Part shown: positions 16,160-24,652 of the stretch, in pieces
How positions within the stretch are numbered: position 1 is the stretch's first letter
Layout: the number at the start of each line of letters is the position of its first letter
Assembly (NCBI RefSeq): GCF_025685575.1
Contig: NZ_JAGSYD010000001.1
Span: 1,205,731-1,269,730, forward strand
Direction: 5' to 3'
DNA length: 64,000 nt
From: Granulicella cerasi
GTDB lineage: Bacteria; Acidobacteriota; Terriglobia; Terriglobales; Acidobacteriaceae
Made by a program: the position numbers and the translations under genes
The notes under the pieces: generated by a model
The model's input: the letters and a program-made list of their open reading frames with translations, nothing else
The model's database searches: none
Told to the model about the DNA's origin: nothing

Positions 16160-18160
16160 ATGGAAGCAATTCAAGACACGCTGCACCTCTGGGCCAACGA
16201 AGCGAATGCCGATGCCGCCAAGGCCTGGGTGGAGCATCATCTGAGCGCCGCGCGCGAGCTCGTCGCCGCGCTTACCGCGGAGACCGCGCCGCGCACGGTC
16301 GCCAACACGCTCGAGCGCTACGACCGCGCCTGCTGGCATCTGCGCATGGCCGGTTCGCAGGCGCATGTGATGTTCATGGTGCATCCGCTGGCCGCTGTGC
16401 GCGACGCCGCACAGGAGCTGTCGCAGGTCGTCTCCGCAGAAGGCGTCGCATTGTCGTTGAACCGCGATGTCTACGACGCGCTGGCGGCTGTTGACGTCTC
16501 GCAGGAGGACGAGCGCACGCGTTTCTTCGCCGACCGCGCTTTGCTTGGCTATCGTCTCGCCGGTGTCGACCGCGACGAGGCCATACGCATCAGGATCGGC
16601 GAGATCTCTGAGAAGTCCACGATGCTGGCGATGCAATTCAGCCGCGCCGTGCAGGACGACGTCCGCACCATCAACGTCATCGACCCCGAGCAACTGCGCG
16701 GCCTGCCCGCCGACTACCTCATGCGCAAGGGCGTCCTCGAAAACGACGGCAAGCTGACCGCCGAAGGCCCGGTGACGATCACGACCGATCCGCCTGATCT
16801 CTCGCCCGTCATGAGCTACGCTGCTTCGCGCGAGCTGCGTCGTGAGCTCTACCTCGCCTACAACGGTCGCGGCTATCCTCAGAACAAGCAGGTGCTGCTC
16901 GACCTGCTGGCGCTGCGTCAGGAGCTCGCCGAAGTCCTCGGCTTCCGCTCCTATGCCGACCTCGCCACCGTGGACCAGATGATGGGTTCGGCGGCGAAGA
17001 TGCGCGAGTTCCTTGCCTCTGTCGAAGCTGTTGCGCGCCCTACGGCACAGGTGGAATACGCTGCGCTCGAGAAATTCGTTGCTGCGCAGGACGCCGCCGC
17101 GCTGCCGCTCACGCTCTCCGACGCACGCTTCTGGGAAGAGCAGTATCGCCGCGCGCAGTATGACTTCGACTCGCAGTCCGTGCGTCCGTACTTCCCCTAC
17201 GAGCCGGTGCAGCAGGGCATCCTGCGCACCGCGGGCAAGTTCTTCGCCGTGCGTTTCGAGCGTGACCTCGCCGCCAGGGTCTGGGATCCGAGCGTCGAAG
17301 CCTACTCGGTCTTCGACGAAGCCGAAGGTGCGGACAAGACGCGGATCATCGGCCGCATCTACCTCGACATGCACCCGCGCGAAGGCAAGAGCAAGTGGTT
17401 CTCGGAGTGCTCGCTGGTCGGTGGCCTGCTTGGCACCGCGTTGCCCGAAGCTTCGCTCGTCTGCAACTTCCCACAGCCCACCGCGGAAGACCCCGGCCTG
17501 ATGCAGTATGCCGACGTCGTCACCTACTTCCACGAGTTCGGTCACCTGATGCACGAAGTGCTCGGTGGCGCACGTCAGCGCTGGGCATCGCAGAGCGGCA
17601 TCGCCACCGAGGGCGACTTTGTCGAAGTGCCCTCTCAGATGCTCGAAGAGTTCTTCGAAGATCCCGAGCTGCTACGAACCTTCGCGAAGCACTACGAGAC
17701 CGGCGAGCCGATCCCGTATGACGCGGTCGCTCGCATGACGCGTGCCGCTGCACATGGTCGCGGGCTCTCCACCTTAACGCAGGTCATGTACGCGACCTAC
17801 TCCATGGAGACGCACGATCGCCGCGCCGCAGAACTCGACCTCGACACGCTGTTGCGCGATGGCTATGACCGCTTCTCGCGCTACGAGTTCGTCGACGGTA
17901 ACCGCATGTACGCCGCATTTACGCACCTCATCGGCTACACGTCGAACTACTACACCTACCTCTTCGACAAGGTGATCGCGCTCGAGTTCTTTGCACAGTT
18001 CCCGCAGGGCGAGATCGGCGGCACGACGGCGTTGAAGTATCGCCACGAGGTGTTGGAGCCCGGCGGCTCGAAGCCCGCAGCCGATCTGGTGAAGGCGTTC
18101 CTTGGTCGCGAAACCAGCATGAACGCGTTGCAGGCGTATATCGAGAAGTCCGTCGAATAA
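16160..18160 (+). CDS. M3 family zinc metallopeptidase (oligopeptidase F/thimet type)
   Basis: A 666-residue cytoplasmic oligopeptidase. The zinc-binding HEXXH is H458-EFG-H462 within VVTYFHEFGHLMHEVLGG, with the downstream zinc glutamate expected in the FVEVPSQMLEEFFED segment. The C-terminal MYAAFTHLIGYTSNYYTYLFDKV matches the substrate-tyrosine loop of M3 peptidases. It probably degrades short peptides released by other proteases. The ATG at 16160 has AAGGAG 11 nt upstream; longer in-frame readings overlap the divergent VKOR promoter and are rejected. A strong terminator follows. Confidence 0.93.
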   Translation: MEAIQDTLHLWANEANADAAKAWVEHHLSAARELVAALTAETAPRTVANTLERYDRACWHLRMAGSQAHVMFMVHPLAAVRDAAQELSQVVSAEGVALSLNRDVYDALAAVDVSQEDERTRFFADRALLGYRLAGVDRDEAIRIRIGEISEKSTMLAMQFSRAVQDDVRTINVIDPEQLRGLPADYLMRKGVLENDGKLTAEGPVTITTDPPDLSPVMSYAASRELRRELYLAYNGRGYPQNKQVLLDLLALRQELAEVLGFRSYADLATVDQMMGSAAKMREFLASVEAVARPTAQVEYAALEKFVAAQDAAALPLTLSDARFWEEQYRRAQYDFDSQSVRPYFPYEPVQQGILRTAGKFFAVRFERDLAARVWDPSVEAYSVFDEAEGADKTRIIGRIYLDMHPREGKSKWFSECSLVGGLLGTALPEASLVCNFPQPTAEDPGLMQYADVVTYFHEFGHLMHEVLGGARQRWASQSGIATEGDFVEVPSQMLEEFFEDPELLRTFAKHYETGEPIPYDAVARMTRAAAHGRGLSTLTQVMYATYSMETHDRRAAELDLDTLLRDGYDRFSRYEFVDGNRMYAAFTHLIGYTSNYYTYLFDKVIALEFFAQFPQGEIGGTTALKYRHEVLEPGGSKPAADLVKAFLGRETSMNALQAYIEKSVE

Positions 18161-18180
18161 TCCTCGCAACACTGAAGGAC

Positions 18181-18220
18181 AGAAGGGCCGCGAGCATCAC
18201 TCGCGGCCCTTCTCTTGTTT
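18181..18220 (+). terminator. Intrinsic terminator of the M3 peptidase gene
   Basis: A perfect 14-bp stem (18181-18194 with 18200-18213), 5-nt loop, followed by CTTGTTT. Confidence 0.85.
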
Positions 18221-18234
18221 GTCATTCCCTTGGT

Positions 18235-18255
18235 GCGTCGGCGTCTCGCCGACGC
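18235..18255 (-). terminator. Hairpin downstream of aroDE
   Basis: A 9-bp perfect stem GCGTCGGCG/CGCCGACGC with a 3-nt loop, just beyond the aroDE stop. The T-run is weak, so it may be a repeat unit rather than a terminator. Confidence 0.45.
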
Positions 18256-18263
18256 GATGGGCG

Positions 18264-20267
18264 TTACCGCTTACCCGTTTTCTTCGCGACAGCTTTCTTG
18301 GCCGGGGCTGCGGTCTTCGCTACGACTTTCTTCGCCGGGGCCTTCTTGGCAGGCACGGCCTTCTTCAATGCGGGCTTTGGTGCAGCCTTCACCGCGACCT
18401 TGGCGGGAGCCTTCTTGGCGACAACTTTCGCGGGCGCCGGCTTGGCCTTGGCCGCGATCTTGATAGGCGCAACCACTTTCCCGGCAGCTTTCACCGGAGC
18501 CGGTTCAGGCTTCTTCGTGGCAACCTTCGCCACAGGCGCAGCAGGCTTCGCCGCGACCTTCGGCGCTTCCACCTTCTTCGCTGTACCCTTCGCAGGAGCA
18601 GACGCCACGACCGGCGCAAGGGTCGCTGGGGGCGGCGCAGCGGCAGCCTTCTCCGCAGCTACGCTCGCCGTCATCACCTTGGTCGCCGAAGCCGTCGGAT
18701 CGATGCCGCCCTCCGCCGTTTCGTGGCCCTGGCGCAACGCATGAACGATCACACGCAGCATTTCTTCGGTCGGCGCAGGCTTGCCCGTCCAGATCTCGAA
18801 CTGGCGCGCACCCTGCGTGACAAACATCTCCACGCCGGTGATCACGGGCAGACCCTTCGCGCGCGCCATCTTCAGCAACGGCGTGTCGATCGGGTTGTAG
18901 ACCGTGTCGAAGAACAACCGAGCGTTCAACTCTTCCGGCTTCAGCACGTTTGTCAGCTTGTTGCCGAGCATGCCCGCGGGCGTGCAGTTGATGATGACGT
19001 CGAAGCTCATCTTCGCCAGCTGCTCGCGCTTGATGACCTTCGCACCCGACTGACGGGCCAGCTTTGCCGCCGTCTCCGGCGTGCGGTTCAGGATGGAGAC
19101 CTCCGCACCCTTGTCCGCGCAGCCAAAGACTGCAGCACGTGCTGCGCCACCGGCGCCGAGCACCAGCACCTTCGCCCCGCGCAGCTGCAGACGACGCTCC
19201 AGCGGGCCGACAATGCCGGCGACATCCGTGTTGAAACCGTAGAACTTGCCGTCCGGCATCCGCGCGATCGTATTCACCGCGCCGATCTTCTGGCTCAGGG
19301 CATCGGTGCGTTCCAGGTGCTTGATCACATCCTGCTTCAGAGGCATCGTCACGCTCAGGCCGTGGATCGGCACCTCGCGCATCACCTTGAAGAGGTCATC
19401 CACATCGGTCGCGAGCAGCGCCATATACACGGCGTTCACGGTCTCGCGGCGGAAAGCGGTGTTGAGCATCAGCGGCGACATCGACGCGCTGACGGGATTG
19501 CCCGCCACGCCGAAAACCTTGGTGGCCTTATCGATCAGCTCAACGCGGTAGGTCTCGATCAGCGTGCGCGCGGCAATCTGGCCGGGTGCGGTCGCTTCAT
19601 CGGCTACCGCGGCAGCGAAGGTAAACGCCGAGCCGGAGCGCAGACCCAGCACGCGCGACAGGATGCCTGCTTCGCCCATGCAGATACCGATCACCGGCAC
19701 CGAACCCTTGTCCTGCGCGCTGTCGAGGAAGCGCAGCATGGCGATGTTGTCGGAAAGCTTCTGCGCCGTCGGCACGACCTTCATAAAGTCGGGCTCGTAG
19801 ACGGCCATGCGCTTGTAGAGCGCATCGAGGTCGGTCGTGCGCTTGAAGTCGTGGTGACTGATCATCACCGTCGCCCCGGTGGAGCGCAGCCTGCTCACGG
19901 CGTCCTTCGGCAGTTTCTCGGCGGCCTCCAGTTCGAGATCGATGATCTGGAAGCCAGCCTGGCCAGCCTTCATCAGGATGTCGAAGGCCTGGCTCGGCGA
20001 ACCGGTAAACTTACCGCCAAAATCCTTACATCGGCAGGTGGCAACGACGACATCCGCTCCGTGCGTCTCCAGCCACGCCTTCATCGCGGGCAGGGCAGCG
20101 GCGGGCTTCGGCAGATAATCCAGCCGGAACTCCAGCAGGCTGGTTTCGGCTACGGCCACGTTGGCTTTTTGCAGGATTTCGTCGGCGGTAGCGCCCGTCA
20201 AGGCGACGCACAACTTGCCCAGGCGCGAACGCAGAAGGTGGGAGGCGATTTGTGTCTCTGTGCTCAT
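18264..20267 (-). CDS. aroDE: Bifunctional 3-dehydroquinate dehydratase/shikimate dehydrogenase with histone-like C-terminal tail
   Basis: A 667-residue shikimate-pathway enzyme. Residues about 15-235 are a type I dehydroquinate dehydratase (catalytic histidine region MISHHDF, Schiff-base lysine in FMKVVPTAQ). Residues about 245-515 are shikimate dehydrogenase (VFGVAGNPVSASMSP, SVTMPLK, GAVNTI, GFNTDVAGI, NADP-binding LGAGGAARA, INCTPAGM). Such AroD-AroE fusions occur in plants and some bacteria. The last 148 or so residues (520-667) are almost entirely Lys, Ala, Pro and Val with AKKAP-type repeats like histone H1 or AlgP tails. The tail is in frame with no stop or frameshift and is not part of either enzyme family. 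Confidence 0.93.
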   Translation of the reverse strand: MSTETQIASHLLRSRLGKLCVALTGATADEILQKANVAVAETSLLEFRLDYLPKPAAALPAMKAWLETHGADVVVATCRCKDFGGKFTGSPSQAFDILMKAGQAGFQIIDLELEAAEKLPKDAVSRLRSTGATVMISHHDFKRTTDLDALYKRMAVYEPDFMKVVPTAQKLSDNIAMLRFLDSAQDKGSVPVIGICMGEAGILSRVLGLRSGSAFTFAAAVADEATAPGQIAARTLIETYRVELIDKATKVFGVAGNPVSASMSPLMLNTAFRRETVNAVYMALLATDVDDLFKVMREVPIHGLSVTMPLKQDVIKHLERTDALSQKIGAVNTIARMPDGKFYGFNTDVAGIVGPLERRLQLRGAKVLVLGAGGAARAAVFGCADKGAEVSILNRTPETAAKLARQSGAKVIKREQLAKMSFDVIINCTPAGMLGNKLTNVLKPEELNARLFFDTVYNPIDTPLLKMARAKGLPVITGVEMFVTQGARQFEIWTGKPAPTEEMLRVIVHALRQGHETAEGGIDPTASATKVMTASVAAEKAAAAPPPATLAPVVASAPAKGTAKKVEAPKVAAKPAAPVAKVATKKPEPAPVKAAGKVVAPIKIAAKAKPAPAKVVAKKAPAKVAVKAAPKPALKKAVPAKKAPAKKVVAKTAAPAKKAVAKKTGKR

Positions 20268-20630
20268 GCTTTAGTGGTTTGCAGTTTCGTACAATCGCGG
20301 TATCGTAACGCTGAACTCGAGCCAATGCAAGCACTAAGCGCATTTGACGGCTTCCGCGAAGCGCGGCACCAAGGGTACGTCGCTTCTCGCATCACACCCA
20401 TTAAGTTGACTCCCACAAAGGTGTTAGGGGCGTCCATCAAAGTAGGAAACTCGAGTCAGCGCACAAAAATTAACACAGTTGTAAAACTTTCCACCGCGAA
20501 GAGGCATCTACTACAAGTAACTGAGAGGCATTTCCAAACTGTCCTACCTTTTGTAGTAACCCCTATTTGTCCAGCTTTTTGGACCCATTCACACAATCCT
20601 CAGTTTTTTCCTCCCCCTATATGCCTCTCG

Positions 20631-20660
20631 TGGCCCCGCATGAAAGCGGGGCCAAAATTC
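20631..20660 (+). terminator. Hairpin/terminator upstream of pgeF
   Basis: A perfect 9-bp stem TGGCCCCGC/GCGGGGCCA (20631-20639 with 20646-20654) with loop ATGAAA, followed by AAATTCTT. No annotated plus-strand gene precedes it closely, so it either ends an unannotated transcript or attenuates pgeF. Confidence 0.6.
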
Positions 20661-20681
20661 TTAAGCCACCTTTTTCGCCGG

Positions 20682-20687
20682 TAGACT
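20682..20687 (+). promoter_or_regulatory. -10 hexamer of leaderless pgeF transcript
   Basis: TAGACT ends 7 nt before the GTG start at 20695 with no Shine-Dalgarno sequence. Confidence 0.45.
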
Positions 20688-20694
20688 GTCCCCT

Positions 20695-21543
20695 GTGACT
20701 GACTCCGCGAACATCGCTGCTGACATCGAATGTGTCCCCGGCTGGGAGAAGTTTCCCTGGCTGCGCGCTGGCTTCTCGACCCGCCTGCGAGGCGTTTCTA
20801 CTGTCTACAACTCACACGGCATCGGCGAGCTCAACCTCGGCTGGACCGCCACCGACACGCAGGAAGCGGTCGAAGAGAATCGCCGCCGCTTTCTGGCTGC
20901 GGTGAACGATGGCAGCGTCGCGGAACTCGTTACCATCGGCCAGACGCATACGGACGTTACGCAGATCGTCCGCGCTGGGCATGGCAAGCTGTCCACGGAC
21001 ACCGGACGTGCCACGCTCGAGGGCGACGGCCTGGCAACCGCGCTGCCGGGGCTGATGCTCGGCGTACAAACCGCCGATTGCACGCCGGTGCTCGTCGCGG
21101 ATGTCGAGAAGCGCGTGGTGGCGGCCTTCCACGCCGGCTGGCGCGGCACGGCGGCACGCATTGTGGAGCAGGGGATCGCTCTCCTGGTGCAGGAATACAG
21201 TTCCCGGCCGGAGGATATGATCGCGGCGATCGGCCCGGCGATCGGAGCTTGCTGCTACGTCGTCGGCCAGGACCTCAGAGACCAATTCGACGAGCAGTTC
21301 CCCTATGCGGGCGATCTCTTCCGCGAGATCGATGGCATACCCGCGCCGCAGTTTCATCTCGATCTGCACGAGGCCAACCGCCGACAGCTACTCGACGCCG
21401 GTCTCATGCCGCAACAGATCACCGTTCTCGGCGAGTGCACCGCCTGTACGAGAACGCCAACGGGCCAGCGGAAGTACTTCTCCCATCGCGACGAAAAGGG
21501 CTTCACCGGTCGCATGATCTCGGCGATCGGGATTACGGGATGA
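20695..21543 (+). CDS. pgeF: Peptidoglycan editing factor/laccase-domain protein (PgeF, YfiH)
   Basis: A 282-residue Cu-oxidase_4 (DUF152) protein. It shows the family landmarks in order: TIGQTHTDVTQIV, LGVQTADCTPVLVAD, AAFHAGWRGTAARI, IGPAIGACCYVVG, HLDLHEANRRQL and C-terminal CTACTRTPTGQRKYFSHR. The His/Cys residues in these motifs form the metal site. E. coli YfiH removes L-Ser from misassembled peptidoglycan precursors, and some homologues are purine nucleoside phosphorylases; either activity is possible. Translation starts at GTG, immediately downstream of its predicted -10 hexamer. Confidence 0.9.
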   Translation: MTDSANIAADIECVPGWEKFPWLRAGFSTRLRGVSTVYNSHGIGELNLGWTATDTQEAVEENRRRFLAAVNDGSVAELVTIGQTHTDVTQIVRAGHGKLSTDTGRATLEGDGLATALPGLMLGVQTADCTPVLVADVEKRVVAAFHAGWRGTAARIVEQGIALLVQEYSSRPEDMIAAIGPAIGACCYVVGQDLRDQFDEQFPYAGDLFREIDGIPAPQFHLDLHEANRRQLLDAGLMPQQITVLGECTACTRTPTGQRKYFSHRDEKGFTGRMISAIGITG

Positions 21544-21555
21544 GGGAATCCAGCA

Positions 21556-21592
21556 AACCCACATCTGCAGAGGCGCAGACGTGGGTGCCGGC
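21556..21592. repeat. REP-like palindrome, copy 1
   Basis: AAACCCACATCT, a loop, then AGACGTGGGTGCC. The 11-bp stem (558-568 with 575-585 of this kb) has one mismatch. The layout matches a second copy at 35131-35166. Confidence 0.45.
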
Positions 21593-21609
21593 CTGTTGAA
21601 CGGTGTTGC

Positions 21610-23382
21610 TTAGCTCTTCTTGCCCAGCTCTTCAAACAGCGCATCGCGACGTTCGAAGGCATAGGCGTCCATTTTGCCGAGGTTCTGCCAGTAGATGAAT
21701 CCTGCGACCACCGCGAGCGCCGCGAGGATCAGCGGCATCAGCCAGCCGAAGCCGCTGAAGCGCGCCAACTGCATCAGCGACCAACCCACTGCCGCCGAAA
21801 GCAGCAGAATGCCCATGCTGATGAGCGCGCTGACGCCATTCGCCTGCTTCTGCGCAGTCTTTTGCAGCTCGATTCTCTTCGGGCTGCTGATCGAGCGGTA
21901 GTTGCCGACGGTCATCTCCACCGCCAGCGTTGCCAGCGCCCATAGGACGGAGCTCAAGAGCATCACGGGGCTCGGCGCGCCGATCAGGTACGCGATCAGC
22001 GCGATGACGGCGATCATCTCGATCGCCGCGAGGATCGCGTTCAGCAGATTCTTCGCCAGCAGGACATCTCGCATCTTCACCGGCGCCATGAAGTAGAACT
22101 GCGTGCCCGTGCCGTCAAGGCCGAAGGCGTTGTAGCTGATCGGCACGATGCCGAGGAGTGCATACGAGAGCGCTGCCGGATAGACCCACTCCGATGACGT
22201 GTTCGACGTAACGCGCCCGGCAAAAAGGAAGACCATGACCAGCGGCGCTACGATGCCGTAGAGGATGCCCATGTTGCGGCGGAGGTAAAGAAACTCCTTA
22301 CCGAGGATGGCCTGAATGGCTCCGACCGGACGCCCCTGCACGGCAGTCGTCGAAGGCACGGTTCTCGACGCTACACGCTGCTCGGTGTTGACGCGCTTCG
22401 GCGTACGAACCGCGTTCGCGACGTCGCTCAGGTTCTCACCCGCGAACTCTGCCTTCATGCGCAGGCCAAAGATCGCGAGGAAGAGCGCGCCGTAGAGCAC
22501 TATCCCCGCCTCTTCCATGACGGCCTTTGCGGGCTGGCCGTTCGCGCTGGAAGCGACGGAATCTCCCATTAACCCCGGAGGCAGCAGACGGAAGTATGGA
22601 CGCGCCTTGTCCCAGTAGAGCAGCGCGCGGCTCGCGGTCGGGGAGGGCTTCTCCGGCTCGGTAACATGCGTCATGCCCAGCTCGACACTGTCCGGCGTGG
22701 TGCTCGTCGCGTGGTGACGATGATGGCGACCGTGGTTGCGGTCCATGTTGTAGTGAACGTTCAGCCACTGCACGCTCATGGACGCGATGAAGATCAGCGC
22801 TGTGAAGACCTCGCGCGCGCGTCGCGTGGAGAGCCAGCGGTCCACCCAGGCGAAGACCATGCGCGTGAAAAGCAGATTGACGGCAGCGAAGAGCAGGGCT
22901 CCGACCAGCGCCACGAGCCACAGGTGTGCGTTACCCACGATGATACCCACCGCCGCTGCCAGCGACAGCACCACCACGAGCACATTGCCGGGGCTAATGA
23001 TGCCAAAGAAGAGACGTACGAGCGCGTAGCGACCCACGGTCAGCGGAAAGCGGATGAGCTGCGTCGGATCAAACGTGGTGCCGGGCGAGCCGAGGTTGAT
23101 GTTGATGAGCTGCGAGAGCACGAAGATGCCCCACATCATGCTCGTCACCAGGCCATACTTGCCTTCGCTCGCCGCATACGCGCAGGCGATGCCGATGCCC
23201 GCAGCAAGCCCCGCCGCGATCACCAGCGTCAGCAGGCCCACAAAGAGCCACGACAGGGCTTCGCTCTTGCCACCCTTGCGCCCAAGCATGTTGCGGAAGA
23301 TGCGCCAGCGCAGCGTAATGATGGCGAGATACTGCGCCTTCGTCTGCTCTGCGGTCCACGGTGCGGAGGTTAGCTCAGCCAT
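21610..23382 (-). CDS. ABC exporter permease
   Basis: A 590-residue membrane protein with about 10-12 hydrophobic segments in two blocks (about 45-215 and 375-575) separated by a hydrophilic region containing a His-rich stretch (MDRNHGRHHRHHATS, about residues 213-227). No ATPase motif is present. It overlaps the downstream end of the ATPase gene by 13 bp and is the obvious membrane partner. The layout resembles ABC-2 or YhgE-like exporters whose substrate is unknown. Confidence 0.82.
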   Translation of the reverse strand: MAELTSAPWTAEQTKAQYLAIITLRWRIFRNMLGRKGGKSEALSWLFVGLLTLVIAAGLAAGIGIACAYAASEGKYGLVTSMMWGIFVLSQLININLGSPGTTFDPTQLIRFPLTVGRYALVRLFFGIISPGNVLVVVLSLAAAVGIIVGNAHLWLVALVGALLFAAVNLLFTRMVFAWVDRWLSTRRAREVFTALIFIASMSVQWLNVHYNMDRNHGRHHRHHATSTTPDSVELGMTHVTEPEKPSPTASRALLYWDKARPYFRLLPPGLMGDSVASSANGQPAKAVMEEAGIVLYGALFLAIFGLRMKAEFAGENLSDVANAVRTPKRVNTEQRVASRTVPSTTAVQGRPVGAIQAILGKEFLYLRRNMGILYGIVAPLVMVFLFAGRVTSNTSSEWVYPAALSYALLGIVPISYNAFGLDGTGTQFYFMAPVKMRDVLLAKNLLNAILAAIEMIAVIALIAYLIGAPSPVMLLSSVLWALATLAVEMTVGNYRSISSPKRIELQKTAQKQANGVSALISMGILLLSAAVGWSLMQLARFSGFGWLMPLILAALAVVAGFIYWQNLGKMDAYAFERRDALFEELGKKS

Positions 23383-24179
23383 GACAGCTCGCCTTCATGT
23401 GCCGTATGCTCGGCGCTGTCCTTGCCCACCACGTTCAGGAATATCTGCTCCAGCGTCAGTCGCTCAGTCTGCGCGCCCTGCTCGGTCTGCAGCTTGGCCT
23501 GCACGCCTGCGCGCAGCTCTTCCAGTGATCCATTGGCCACAATATGGCCCTTGTCGATGATGGCGATGTGCGAGCACAGGCGCTCTACGATCTCGAGCAC
23601 ATGGGAGGTGAGGAAGATCGTGGCACCGCGTCCGATCATGCCCTGCAGCATCGACTTCAGCGTGCCAGCGGCGACGGCATCGACGCCCTCAAACGGTTCG
23701 TCGAGAAAGAGCACCTTTGGCCCGTGGATCACCGCCGCAGCGAGAGCGAGCTTCTTGCCCATACCGTGCGAGTAGTCCGCCAGCAGCTTCTTCGGCTCGT
23801 TGGCAAGGTCCATGAACTCCAGCAGCTCCGCTGCGCGCTGGCGCGTGGTTTGGCGGTCGAGCCCATACATCTGCCCCACGAACTCCAGATACTCCGTCGC
23901 GGTAAGTTTGCCGAAGAGCGCCATGCCCTCCGGCACGACACCGATCTGCCGCTTCACCTCGAGCGGGTTCGCGAAGAGATCGTTGCCCATGATGCGAATG
24001 GAGCCAGACGTCGGGCCGAGCAGGCCGGTCAGCATCTTGATCGTCGTCGACTTGCCCGCACCGTTCGGGCCGAGGAAGCCGAAGAACTGGCCCGGTGCAA
24101 CTTCAAGGTCGATGTGGTCTACAGCGGTGAAGTTCTGGAAGGTGCGCGTTAGGCCCTGAGCAGAGATGGCTGGCGTCAT
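23370..24179 (-). CDS. ABC transporter ATP-binding protein
   Basis: A 269-residue ATPase with Walker A GPNGAGKST, Q-loop near VKRQIGVVPE, a degenerate signature (YSHGMGKK instead of LSGGQ), Walker B VLFLDEPFEG and H-loop TSH. It would energise the permease encoded next to it. The ATG at 24179 is chosen because TATGTT ends 7 nt upstream; in-frame upstream codons would add about 23 residues with no family similarity. Confidence 0.9.
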   Translation of the reverse strand: MTPAISAQGLTRTFQNFTAVDHIDLEVAPGQFFGFLGPNGAGKSTTIKMLTGLLGPTSGSIRIMGNDLFANPLEVKRQIGVVPEGMALFGKLTATEYLEFVGQMYGLDRQTTRQRAAELLEFMDLANEPKKLLADYSHGMGKKLALAAAVIHGPKVLFLDEPFEGVDAVAAGTLKSMLQGMIGRGATIFLTSHVLEIVERLCSHIAIIDKGHIVANGSLEELRAGVQAKLQTEQGAQTERLTLEQIFLNVVGKDSAEHTAHEGELSWLS

Positions 24180-24186
24180 GCCTACC

Positions 24187-24192
24187 AACATA
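24187..24192 (-). promoter_or_regulatory. -10 hexamer of leaderless ABC-transporter operon
   Basis: TATGTT ends 7 nt before the ATG at 24179. Confidence 0.45.
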
Positions 24193-24247
24193 CGGCATCC
24201 CGCAACTCCCACCAATGGATTCGTGCTGTGGCGTTGCACAAACGACA

Positions 24248-24276
24248 AGAGCGACCTCGCATCGCAAGGTCGCTCT
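24248..24276 (-). terminator. Terminator downstream of the HU gene
   Basis: A 10-bp perfect stem AGAGCGACCT/AGGTCGCTCT (24248-24257 with 24267-24276) with a 9-nt loop and a moderately T-rich minus-strand tail. Confidence 0.65.
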
Positions 24277-24298
24277 CTCAGGTGCTGCTTGATTCGGT

Positions 24299-24628
24299 CT
24301 AAACTTCTTCGGAAGGGGTTGCGGTAGAGCCGAGCGGCAAGGAACGCACGCCGCCGGGGTTGACCTGATCGCGCAGGTCTTTGCTCGGCTTGAAGAAGGG
24401 CACACGCTTTGCCGGTACATCGACCGACGCTCCCGTCTTCGGGTTGCGCCCGGTGCGCGAGTTGCGTTTGCGCGTGCGGAAGCTTCCAAAGCCACGTACC
24501 TCTACCTTGTCGTCAGCCTTCAGGGCTTCAGTGATGGAGGCGAAGAGGAGGTCGACGATGGTTTCGCCGTCCCGCCGCGTAAGGTCACCGAGCGCCACTA
24601 CGTGGTCGACAAGATCGGCTTTCGTCAT
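24299..24628 (-). CDS. HU/IHF family DNA-binding protein
   Basis: A 109-residue nucleoid protein. MTKADLVDHVV opens the helical dimerisation half. VEVRGFGSFRTRKRNSRTGRNPKTG is the beta-arm region with the Arg-Asn-Pro element that intercalates into DNA, and VPFFKPSKDLRDQV is the C-terminal helix. A tail of about 18 residues (NPGGVRSLPLGSTATPSEEV) extends beyond the usual 90-residue HU. The ATG at 24628 has a GGGAG site about 10 nt upstream; a TTG 21 nt upstream is less likely. Confidence 0.9.
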   Translation of the reverse strand: MTKADLVDHVVALGDLTRRDGETIVDLLFASITEALKADDKVEVRGFGSFRTRKRNSRTGRNPKTGASVDVPAKRVPFFKPSKDLRDQVNPGGVRSLPLGSTATPSEEV

Positions 24629-24652
24629 AGTCGTTCTACTCCCAAGCAAAGT

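Larger units (their letters stand above)
20268..20694 (+). other. AT-richer intergenic region with conserved-looking secondary structure
   Basis: 427 bp without a convincing ORF and visibly AT-richer than its surroundings. A plus-strand TACAAT at 20290-20295 could begin a transcript that would end at the hairpin 20631-20654. Within it, AGAGGCAT (20500-20507) can pair with ATGCCTCT (20621-20628), enclosing a perfect 8-bp pair TACTACAA/TTGTAGTA (20509-20516 with 20551-20558). An alternative GAGAGGCAT (20523-20531) pairs with the same 3' segment. It does not match tmRNA, RNase P or SRP RNA motifs that I know. Confidence 0.35.

Noticed and set aside
18219..20684. 821-codon open frame opposite aroDE on the plus strand
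   Set aside because: It is antisense to a well-recognised enzyme, is Arg/His/Gln-rich like many GC-rich shadows, and has no domain.
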